Assembly: GCA_015143735.1 (NCBI GenBank)
Contig: VKHC01000167.1
Location: 1 to 16,199 of the forward strand
Length of the DNA stretch: 16,199 nt
Source of the DNA: Synura sp. LO234KE
Taxonomy: Eukaryota; Sar; Synurophyceae; Synurales; Mallomonadaceae
Direction of reading: 5' to 3'
Position 1 is the first letter of the stretch. Every line of letters starts with the position of its first letter. A program made the position numbers and the translations under genes. Shown here piece by piece: positions 1 to 8,027 of the stretch. Below the pieces are notes generated by a model. That model ran no database searches and was not told the origin of the DNA. It saw only the letters and a list, made by a program, of their open reading frames with translations.

Positions 1-860
1 ACGTAAATCTGCGTTAGTGGGAAGGAGACTCGGCGAGCAAGCGTCTCGATCGCCTCGTAGATCTCTCCCTGCTCCAACTTTGTGTAGTTGTTAAATAACG
101 GTGCGATAAGTGTAGGGTACACTGCCATGAGGACAACGCTGATGACGAGAAGAAATAGCCACACATAGAAGTAAAAGTGAGGTCCCCCTATGCGAATGAT
201 CCAAATCACTACGCTGAGAACTGGCGCACCAATTATAAAACCAATTGCGAGTGAAATGATTTTGTCTCGGAAGAATAATGCGAGTGTTGTTTTGTTGAAT
301 CCATGTCTATCTTCGACTACAAATGTTTGGTAGAGAGAGAATGGTAAACCAAAAATAGTATCATGAAGACCAAGTATACACACGAAAACGATGCTTATTA
401 TTATTTCACTCTGTAAGTCGTTTCTTGATAAGGAAAGTAACTGCCAACTGTTCGCCAACGATGCAGCACTATCCCAAGCATAAGGAAGCCAACCCAAGAA
501 TATTAAGACCGTTCCCTCCATAAACATAACAGCTGAGGAGAGCAAGCCAAACGAATATTTGTCGGATCCGTATAACTGGCTTTTCTGGAACTTTTCATCG
601 GGAATTATGGCAGCCAATTCCTGAGGAATGCTCTATATAAAAATAAGCAAAAATAAATTAACTATATGAATTGGAATTAACTCTCGCCGACTTACTTTAA
701 TATTGCGGAAATTAAGATATTGTCGCACGTCCAAGTAATATTCGAAGAGAAACATAAGCGTACTGAAGGCTAGCATTATGAAAATATATGGGATATCATG
801 ATCCTGGCTCTCACTTTGACAACCATTCTGCTTATACAGAGGAAATTGCGATCCACCCAT
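1..860 (-). CDS. CAAX prenyl protease 1 (STE24/ZMPSTE24 family), N-terminal part, two exons, continues beyond left edge
   Basis: Zinc metalloprotease of the ER/nuclear membrane; the family removes the AAX tripeptide from prenylated CAAX proteins. Exons read 860-696 and 632-1, joined in phase 0 to give 265 residues with no stop. The start is the ATG at 860. Seen: hydrophobic segments at about residues 25-41, 83-106, 131-151, 180-201 and 208-231. Family signatures are present in order: FEYYLDVRQY (39-48), LPFSLYQTFVVEDRHGFNK (151-169), YPTLIAPLFNNYTKLE (227-242) and FPLTQIY (259-265). Known family members are about 430-475 residues long and place the HExxH zinc motif after this region, so the catalytic site lies outside the window and cannot be checked. 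The gene is divergent from the flavodoxin gene at 1048. Nothing looks broken. The family assignment is firm; activity cannot be judged. Confidence 0.93.
633..695 (-). other. Intron of the STE24-type gene (63 bp)
   Basis: On the minus strand the donor is AAA|GTAAGT (690-695) and the acceptor is TTTATATAG|AGC (633 upward). Removing it keeps phase 0 and joins ...FRNIK to SIPQELAAIIPDEKF..., the expected loop after the first membrane segment. Reading through it instead gives a stop after 20 further codons. Confidence 0.9.
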
Positions 861-1047
861 TTCAATAAAACCTCGTACAAATTGTAATTAAAGTTAATAC
901 AGCACGGGAGCGCCCCCAATTGGTAACGTGCGTGGAACAACTTGTACGTACGTCAGCGGAAACATGAGAAACTAATTTAACAGAGGGAGAAGAATTGTCC
1001 TTCTCACTTAAAAAGCACGAAGCGATACATAGTACCGAGTAATAAAT
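861..1047. promoter_or_regulatory. Divergent intergenic region, probable bidirectional promoter
   Basis: These 187 bp separate the ATG codons of two genes transcribed away from each other, so both promoters and 5' leaders should lie here. I see no clear TATA box at a sensible spacing. There is a short palindromic ACGTACGT within TTGTACGTACGTCAG near 938-952. The promoter role is inferred from gene layout only. Confidence 0.5.
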
Positions 1048-2016
1048 ATGGGAGCAAGTATCTCATCGAAGAAGAATTCATCCGAAAGTGGCGCTGGTAA
1101 AAGGCCGTGTTATGTTTTTGTGAATTAGGCGTTTTTTTTTCATGATATTGTTATTTATTATTATGCTCCGTCAAAAGTCATGATTTGTATCTCTTAAACT
1201 TATATGCATAAATTGCAATATTGTACAGGAAAAACTGAAGGCGTTAACGTACCAACAGGAGATGGTAAACTAAACTCTCATTATTCGTTCGACATGGTCC
1301 ATATGAACAAAATATTGAAATTTAGGCGTGCCAACTAAGCATCCATCTGTTCTACTTGTTCCAAGTCAAGACGCAGCGGCCGACTTTCCACCAGCGCCAG
1401 TCGAGGAAATAGAGTCAAAAGTCACACGTCGGACTAGAAGTGTTGATTCCATGTCATGTGGAAGAAAACGCTCATTGCATATATATTTTGGGAGTCAAAC
1501 AGGTACCGCTATGGGATTCGCGAGTACGCTCGAAGTCGAGGCCACTCGAAGAGGTAATCTATCTCACAGTTGCTTGGTGGTCCACCGATCTGACGAATGC
1601 AACACTGATATATTCCAGGTATAAGCTCGAAAGTGATTGATTTGTCAGAATTTTCTCCCCAAAAACTATCCAAGGCTTCACTTGCGGTTTTTCTTGTTGC
1701 TACTTATGGAGAGGGTGAACCGCCAGACAGCGCGAAAGAATTCTGCGAATGGTTAGTCAGCTCTAATCCCGCGCCGTCAAGCGAAGGAGAAACCGATCTA
1801 TCAAGAATGCTTTATGCTGTGTTTGCGCTTGGAAATAGTTGCTATGAAAGCTTTTGCGCCGCCGGTAAATTAGTGGACGGAGCACTCGAGGGTAAGGGTG
1901 CAAGTCGCATCGCTCCGCTGGGCATAGGAGATGCGATTGATTGCATCGAACAAGATTTCGATAAATGGACAGAATCCGTTCTGCCTATTCTGGAGGCGGC
2001 CGTTACCACAGCATAA
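1048..2016 (+). CDS. Stand-alone flavodoxin-domain (FMN-binding) protein, TYW1/diflavin-reductase-like, four exons
   Basis: Exons 1048-1096, 1229-1264, 1326-1553 and 1619-2016 total 711 bp and encode 236 residues. All junctions keep frame, and three of the four introns in this gene pair are 61-65 bp. After a low-complexity N-terminus (1-78) comes a whole flavodoxin fold: phosphate-binding loop GSQTGTA (84-90), VFLVATYGEGEPPDSAKEF (128-146), ALGNSCYESF (174-183), GIGD (206-209) and EQDFDKW (215-221). In the family these loops hold FMN for one-electron transfer. The closest remembered patterns are the N-terminal domain of TYW1 and the FMN domain of P450-reductase-type enzymes. The protein stops 15 residues after the fold, so it has neither a radical-SAM CxxxCxxC domain nor an FAD/NADPH domain; a partner protein would be needed. 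It begins MGASISSKK, matching the N-myristoylation pattern (Gly2, Ser6, basic residues after). The partner and the exact role are unknown. Confidence 0.85.
1097..1228 (+). other. Intron 1 of the flavodoxin gene (132 bp)
   Basis: Donor GCTG|GTAAAA, acceptor TTGTACAG|GA; phase 1. It is the longest intron here and includes a run of nine T near 1132-1140. If the 36-bp exon 2 is skipped, introns 1 and 2 would be removed as one 229-bp intron with the frame kept. Confidence 0.65.
1265..1325 (+). other. Intron 2 of the flavodoxin gene (61 bp)
   Basis: Donor GATG|GTAAAC, acceptor AAATTTAG|GC; phase 1. A length of 61 bp matches the other introns of this locus, which supports treating 1229-1264 as a real exon. 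Confidence 0.65.
1554..1618 (+). other. Intron 3 of the flavodoxin gene (65 bp)
   Basis: Donor AGAG|GTAATC, acceptor ATATTCCAG|GT; phase 1. Removal joins ...EATRRG to ISSKVIDLSEF, the expected helix-to-strand link of a flavodoxin fold. Reading through instead ends at a stop just past the acceptor (1622-1624). Confidence 0.88.
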
Positions 2017-2688
2017 ATGACTGTATCCAAAAAAAGAATAGGAAATTTTTATTTACGTGATCTAGCAACTGGCGAATTCATACAATACGCATGTTATTTT
2101 CTGTTCGAGAGTTAGTTTAGCTTGTGTTGTTTATCGGTAGGGTCTCCTGTTTCATAAAATATATTTCCTCACATAAACACATACGTGAGTATACTCTGTT
2201 ATAATTTCCTCAGCAGTTCTCTTGTTTTGTTTTGCTTTGTCGCACTGATGACGTGTGTTTTATTGATCGCATTGTAATCAACGAGATCGACACCTTTCAA
2301 AGCTGCTGGTGATACACATGTTATCTCCTATTGTAGCGGAGGAGTGGTAGTAGCAACATGGACTTTGTTCTGGGGTTGTTAAATAACTATCACTTGGTCT
2401 AGCTCTCCGATTCTTTCTTTGTTTTGCAGTGGGCGGTGTCATTCCTTTTAGTAGAATCAAGGGATGAATTGGATGTGGTGAGGCATTAAGAACGGAAAGG
2501 AATATGAGACTCCGTTGATTTCTTCTTCATGATTTCAAACATTCCGCTACCGCGGCCCTGATACGTTGTATGGCACGGAAAACAGTTCTGTCGTGTGCAT
2601 ACGACTCTAAGTACACTAGTTTTCCGGCCATTGAACGATCGGTCGATTTAAGAACTGAAAAAATGATAGTTTCCCGAAAATCAAATAG
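2017..2688. other. Noncoding 3' flank of the flavodoxin gene and left boundary zone of the element block
   Basis: AT-rich up to about 2540 with no convincing coding frame. It starts with the likely 3' untranslated region. I see no canonical AATAAA; weaker variants such as CATAAA occur near 2155-2180. From about 2545 the composition becomes more GC-rich, with a short palindromic CCGCTACCGCGG-like patch at 2544-2556, and the decayed-element block follows. The exact insertion boundary is not visible. Confidence 0.5.
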
Positions 2689-3250
2689 TCAATTATGAGG
2701 TCCTGTCACATGTTGATAGAAATCACACAGCAGAACAGGAAGACGCCATAAAAACCGGCACCCTCTATGAACCAACAACAAGGGGCAAATCTGCCGCCTC
2801 GCCTCGTTCCCGAGTAGAGAAAACCGAGCGAATGCACTCGGAGACAAACTATAGTCGCCAACTAGGTCCTCATAGTATTCACACATGAACGCACGCCAGA
2901 GAGGAGGCTGTCTTCTGTCAAACGGGGATAAGCGAGGGTTTCGACGGGGAGTCCCCCGATCGCCTCGATGCGACGCAGAGGGGCGGAGGCCGAAGACCGA
3001 CGAGGAGGGCGAGGTTTGTGGGAGCGCTGATGCGGTGCAGGAGAGGTCACGCAAATGCTCGAGGATCGGGATATAGACAAGGGGCCCCGTATCCACGCGC
3101 TGCGAGTAGGTCACCTGCAGTATTTCCTTTCGCTAGGGGGGTGTCCGCATTCGTATGGTACGGGGTCCAGGAGATAGACACATCATTCGTATTATTTTAC
3201 TACGCTCCCCGTATCCTCATAGACTAGTAAATCTTTCTACTCTCCATGAA
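2689..3250 (-). other. No recognisable gene; 141-codon minus-strand open frame of unknown meaning
   Basis: The longest open frame in the block (3114-2689, minus) lies just downstream of the RNase H remnant. It is rich in Arg, Ser, Pro and Leu, has no motif I recognise, and ends in ...QHVTGPHN. Two other frames are also partly open here, which suggests a composition effect. If the retroelement reading is right, this is its 3' region. A 14-bp near match, GAATGCACTCGGAG (2832) versus GAATGCACTTGGAG (3277), is the only internal repeat I noticed. Confidence 0.3.
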
Positions 3251-3309
3251 ATCAACAAATTGGCGGAGACCCGGGTGAATGCACTTGGAGTTCATACTTA
3301 GTCGCCGAC

Positions 3310-4032
3310 TATATCACCCGAGCCCAGCGGAGGGGCCGCGGACCAGAGGGAACGACTGCGACAGAAGCCAAATATTTCATCGAGTACTGCTCGCGTCGGG
3401 GGTCTGGAGGCGTGCCGTTTGGTGCAACTCGACCAGGTCGGAGTGGGAGTGGGTGCCCTCCGTCGGGGACGTGCGCTGTCGCGAGAAGCCTGGCCGCCAC
3501 TCAGTCAACAGCCGCGTTGCCCGGAGAGTTCGGGGTGTCAGAAGTGCAGTGAGCTTTGGTATTCTGACGGTGCACCAAGACCAACCCTCTGCATATGCGG
3601 CGAATAAGCTCCTCGTTGCGCCTCTGCTTGACAGGGTTGGTTGCAAAGAGGCGGACACAATTCTTGCTGTCAGTGAGGATATTAAAGTTTCGACGATCAG
3701 TTGCGGCGAGGGTTAGAGAGAGGAGAGTATCCACCTTACGGCACTCAATTCCCCAGCGTTGCTGGTAGAGCCTGCCTTACGCTCCGTGACTACGGGGCCC
3801 AAGAAGTCAATTACAATGTTCGGGGGATGGAACCAGATTCCCTGAAAGCGGTTCCGCCAGTGTAGACGGTTGCCAACTGCAAAGGGAGGAATGGTTGATT
3901 GAGAATGATTACCTTCTTGACGAAATCTTCCATTTGCCGCCGCGTCTTGAAGCCTTTGCGAGATGAATCTTCTTCCGATGGTTTGCAGTTGAATCTCCTC
4001 CCAGGTGGTGTAAACACCAGAGACATGTCCAA
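3310..4032 (-). pseudogene. RNase H-like domain, disrupted (probable retroelement RNase H)
   Basis: The RNase H order of motifs can be followed, but only by changing frame. The first-strand motif reads VYTGG (3867-3853), where the family has a catalytic Asp in place of the first Gly. Then STSNAGELSAV (about 3769-3737) matches the TNNxAEL helix with the catalytic Glu. NILTDSKNCV (about 3683-3654) matches the strand carrying the second catalytic Asp. HRQNTKAH and GNAAVD (3521-3504) match the region before the final Asp, and a TGA follows immediately at 3503-3501. The three blocks lie in three different minus-strand frames, so at least two frameshifts, one catalytic substitution and one stop separate this from a working enzyme. 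A processed copy of a host RNase H1 gene is an alternative, but the RT-like piece upstream favours a retroelement. Confidence 0.55.
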
Positions 4033-4066
4033 GACGAACTTGTTACTATATAAAATATCTACAGGC

Positions 4067-4420
4067 TTAATACGGCTTGAATATGCGTAGAGTGCGTGCT
4101 GCAGCCGCTTCTAAGTTTGTGGCCACGTCGAGTCTTTCCTCTAGTTGGCGACTAGAGCCAGTGCGAACCACGTCGATACCCGCCGCGGTGTCCGTAGAAC
4201 GAAGAGCTTCTGACATGAGGTCGAGCTGGGAGAAGCTCCAGTTGCCAAGGCAAATCCGGCAGCCTTAAGGTGAGCGAACGAGTTTCAGGGCCTTCGGGAC
4301 GAGAAGCTGTTCCAGGTAAGTGTCCAGACTTCCAGTCCCTCCCGCTCTCGTATTGTTTACCCTCCGATTTTCTCTGCGGCTTCTGAACTCGGTGTAACGA
4401 CATCCGCGGAGCCCCAACTC
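4067..4420 (-). pseudogene. Coherent minus-strand coding remnant of unassigned domain, between RT-like and RNase H-like pieces
   Basis: A frame of about 118 codons with a single internal TAA (4267-4265). It reads like real protein: ...GSLDTYLEQLLVPKALKLV, then after the stop GCRICLGNWSFSQLDLMSEA, ...AAGIDVVRTGSSRQLEERLD and ATNLEAAAARTLRIFKPY. The last part is a charged, Ala-rich probable helix ending in a hydrophobic/aromatic patch. Position between RT and RNase H suggests the thumb/connection region of a retroelement polyprotein. The LLVPKAL motif also recalls the zinc-binding integrase domain of LTR elements, but the following GHxG pattern is absent. I do not recognise the family. Confidence 0.35.
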
Positions 4421-5340
4421 TTAGGTTTGATCCCCTCAGATGGGAGAACCTCTTTTGCGCATACCTTCAAGGTACTGCACCAGCAATTCCTCTTCCTCAA
4501 AAGTTGACGGAGTCATTACAAAAATTCTTTCACGAAAGTTATTGAACTATTGGACACAATTAGTGCAAGGGAGCGCGTTGCTGAGTGGGACAAGCTCCTG
4601 ACAAGCACTCTGTGCAGTAGAGTACACGGGGTATCCTCGGACGCCAATGACAATGCCTTCCGACTGTGCCCTCATCCTTTACCGGTGTACAGAGTCGACA
4701 TGCGTCTAATGACGCACTGTGCTCTACTTCTCAAGTGGAAGCGGACACGATCTTCGTCCGGCTGGAATTACGGAGGCCTGATCCCGGTACATCGCGGCGT
4801 ACTCACACGTGCAAACAACATACCCATCGTTGGCGAGGTCAGGCGAGGGAAATAGAAGATTGGGACACATGGGTGGTGGAGACCGTGGAAAATGTCGGCC
4901 GACAAGTTTGAGAAACCATTCGGTAACCTCATTTTAGTGAGACGCAGGTGGGGGACCGTATAGCGCGAATCGATGAATTTGAATATGCACAGACCAATGT
5001 CATCGTTCTCTGCGTCGTTGTCCCACAATGCTCGCCGGAAAATTTCTGTGAGGAAAATTTAAGCACCGCCGCAGCCCAAGTTAGATGGTCTCTGGTGTAC
5101 AGAAGCGCGAGTGACACGCGGAGAATTTTCATGACTTACGGCGCTGTGCATGGGAGAACAGCCCGTGCTCGTATGAAGACCGACATAAACATGCTGAGAA
5201 CCGACCGCCACCCCACTGCCGACAGAAATAAGTGGTATCGGTGATGCAATACACCGGATTGGCTCAACCTTGCCGACTTAGGAGGGGGGAGGTAGAGTGG
5301 TATACATCTACCGTGGCCGGGAGGGTGGCAAGAAAGGAAG
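4421..5340 (-). pseudogene. Degenerate stretch between the RT-like and coherent pieces
   Basis: Minus-strand frames are short and broken. Two snippets look protein-like: MTPSTFEEEELLVQYLEGMRK near 4516-4454, and KILRVSLALLYTRDHLTW at about 5129-5076. The second resembles the post-catalytic segment of non-LTR RTs (pattern LGVxLDxxLTW). I could not find a clear (F/Y)xDD box. This is consistent with RT palm and thumb sequence decayed beyond reading by eye. Confidence 0.25.
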
Positions 5341-5600
5341 CTAATGGAAGGCTCCGTGAAGTGCCAGGCTTGACGTGCTATGGTCTGAGGAAGACATATT
5401 GCATCGAATTAATGTGGGGTCCAATAAGGTCTCTCCCTGCCCAACACTCTGCTTGAGATTCCCATTGAACCAGGTCTCCGCAGAGGGTGAGATGAAACTC
5501 GTGTAGACATTTAAAATTAGAGGGAGTCCAGATGTGCCCGAAAGCGGCAAGCCCATGAGGGAGCAATATAGGGACCAAAAAATGCCGGCAAGTGGGGCAT
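5341..5600 (-). pseudogene. Reverse-transcriptase-like fragment
   Basis: A 71-codon minus-strand frame (5556-5341) contains LNVYTSFISPSAETWFNGN (about 5514-5458), followed by LKQSVGQGETLLDPTLIRCNM (about 5457-5395). The second half follows the non-LTR RT pattern of a Ser-Val/Ile pair, then GxxQGDPLSPxLF, with the DPLSP core altered to ETLLDP. This is the region just before the catalytic DD box in RT families. It is followed by a stop and no clear DD box. The call rests on one motif and on the RNase H-like remnant found about 1.55 kb further along the same strand. Confidence 0.4.
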
Positions 5601-6832
5601 GGAGCGCTGCGTCGTCAAACGCGCATTTTTTTCTACCCGAAGAAAATCAGACTGGAAAACATTCTGCGGAGTGATGAACTACATCAGCACGTTGAGGCCT
5701 AAGAGTCGATTTTCTCGTCTCAATGTGTCCGCGGCCCAAAGTGACTACGGGTCGCACGATCGTAGCACGCGGTCGAGTCACGAACGTTCTTGTTGAATGA
5801 GCGAAGAGATGCGCAGATATCTCTGGCCGCCCATCGATGCAGGTTGGAAGAGATTCTGAAGAATGTATGTTTTTAGTACGGCGACGAAGCTCAGGGGTAA
5901 ACAGTCAATAACAATCTCACACTCCTGCAGCAACCAGGCGGACAGTACCCCTACATAAGTTCACAGTTATACAGGCACTTGGAGATAGCTGTGTTGACGG
6001 CTCGGGGGTAGAACGCTTGATAGATAGCGCGATTTGTATTGGGAACAAACACCAGTCACTGGGGTGAATAGGATGTTAAACCCAGAGACTGCGGGAAGTC
6101 TCACGAGTCTTGAGCGTGACCGAGTGAAGTATCCAACCCATCGTATGAGCGAGGAGTTGAGGAAGATTGATGGGAACCGGAAAGCGGGCACAGTAATGGA
6201 AAGCTCGAAGTATATCGCAATCGATAAATTGAATACCATTGCGTAGGTTGAGACCTAGTCAACTGTTAACAGCAGATCCTCCAGGGTGGCCCCGAAGTAA
6301 GTAAAGTTTAGAAGCGTAAAGTTTTCGCCAGCCGCCCGAAACGAACCATCTGGTTCAGTATGACAGGTTTCCCAAGCAAAACGTGATGTTTATTGGTCAG
6401 GGTGTGTTTGAGCATACATAACAGCGCAACGAAAACCGGGGCCACGTGAAGGGGCTATGAATGTCCCCTTGACAAGTACTTCTATCGAGTTTAAAGGCGA
6501 GGTTTTTGTTGATAAGTTGGTGCCCTCAAGGCCATAAAAAGTAATGTGAGCTGCTGCATCAAGGTCTACTTGCCACAGCGCAATTTGAGTGGTACCCGGA
6601 GGCGTTGCCAGCTAAGGAGAATTGTAGGTTTGGAGGCGGAGTCGAAGGCCTTCTTCACGTCCCAGAGCAACCAAAAATGGGACAGTGATCATCCCATGCA
6701 GTTACCAGGGTATTGAAGAGTGGTAAATTGGCAGTGTCCATACCCCATGGCGTCCGATAACCTACTTCATTCAGCCCGAGAATTCTGTGCTTCTGAAGTG
6801 TATCTTGTTTGTTCTAAATTTATAAAGTTGCA
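5601..6832. other. No recognisable gene; decayed-element DNA
   Basis: All frames are short. The longest minus-strand frame (6239-5967, 90 codons) is rich in Phe, Ile, Ser and Leu but shows no motif I know. By position this would be the N-terminal RT part of the same element. No tRNA, no LTR-like ends and no obvious repeat were seen. Confidence 0.3.
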
Positions 6833-7091
6833 CAAAACGAACATCCTGAACCATTTGAGAGGACCTTTTGGGATGGGGACCAGGCATTTTCACTTCCAGG
6901 CTTTTGGGAAGGACTTATTTTACCACAGAGTAGTCGCTAGGCAGTTGTAAGCCACTCTTCGATCATATCCGTGGATCAGGTCTGATGTCGTTGTACAGTA
7001 AGCCGGATGGACAGTTCATTTATTGTGCAAATGATATCTTGAAAATGACAAGAATAGGAGGATTCTGGATGATCTATTGAAGATCTGTAAA

Positions 7092-7292
7092 CACTTGGTC
7101 CTGGAATGAGACATTTTAAGAGCGTGTCCACAAGGGATGAAGGGTGCCTGACGGTCGCCGCTTTGGGGAGGTATTGTGTTAAGACCGCCACAGCCACTTG
7201 GTCCTGGAATGAGACATTTTAAGAGCGTGTCCACAACGGATGAAGGGTGCCTGACGGTCGCCACTTTGGGGAGGTATTGTGTTAAGACCGCC
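7092..7292. repeat. 98-bp direct repeat, two copies with 103-bp period (in duplication copy 1)
   Basis: Copies at 7092-7189 and 7195-7292 begin CACTTGGTCCTGGAATGAG and end GTTAAGACCGCC, with a 5-bp spacer. I count two mismatches (ACAAGGGAT/ACAACGGAT and GTCGCCGCTT/GTCGCCACTT). This local repeat is older than the 2,706-bp duplication, since both copies of that duplication carry the same two differences. Confidence 0.95.
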
Positions 7293-7999
7293 TTGCTGCA
7301 GGAAAATCTCCTCATTTGTCCCTAACAGGATATCCGAACATCTGGAGAGAGCTCGCTCATTCAATAGTGCTTTAATGCAAATGTGAATGTGCCATTGTGA
7401 GGTGTTGTGCTGTCGAGGTATAAAAGAAAAATGACCAGTCCCTTGCCCTCATGGACAAGTAATTTGTCACACGTAGAAGTTATTAATTGGAGACTGCGAC
7501 CAATATGAGTCCGTTTATGTTGGAGACGTCCTGGGAGCACCACATTCTGGAGGAAATACCTTTACCCCATACCGCTGTAGGGACACCGTATTGAGTATCC
7601 TCGAGAGAAGCAACCATCCGATATCAATCACCAATAGCTTGGGAAAGCCCAATTATATACGTCTAACTGGGATCGCCAGGTTCAAGCACTTCGAGGGGGA
7701 GGAAGCACGCTAAGGTGGCGTTGAATCGGGACTATGGCGTCGGTCTGAGCTTGGCGGCATTCTTTGTAGCGATTACGACATTTCCGCTTCCGGCGGTCTG
7801 GAGTTGCCGTTAAAGTAATGTCCATGAGATGAGCAAGCTCTTTAGCCTCTGTAATCGGGGTGGAGGTGAGGGTACCGTCCAACTTTACGTTCGACATCGA
7901 CTGAGTTCAATTGTCGTCGCCGTTCTATACGCCCGAGTGAAGCGAGACCAAGGGGAGGTATAAGGGCAGATAGACCGGAGAAAGCTGCAGGACTGGTAT

Positions 8000-8027
8000 G
8001 TTGTCGAACGTGTTGTCGGACGTGTTG
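8000..8027. repeat. Short 12-bp tandem repeat
   Basis: GTTGTCGAACGT at 8000-8011 is followed by GTTGTCGGACGT at 8012-8023 and a partial third unit starting GTTG. The same array occurs at 10706-10733 in the second duplication copy. In the minus-strand frame it gives a short VRQH repeat. Confidence 0.85.

Noticed and set aside
1328-1624. 98-codon open frame starting at GTG and running through 1554-1618
   Set aside because: It uses a non-ATG start and reads through an intron; the spliced four-exon model gives a complete flavodoxin fold.
2278-2460. 60-codon minus-strand frame in the flank of the flavodoxin gene
   Set aside because: No motif, unusual composition, and it falls in likely 3' untranslated or intergenic sequence.
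5232-5456. Plus-strand frame over the RT-like segment
   Set aside because: Opposite-strand shadow of the minus-strand remnant, with no motif.
7375-7382. ATGCAAAT octamer-like regulatory motif
   Set aside because: A single 8-bp match in 16 kb of element DNA has no support as a regulatory site.
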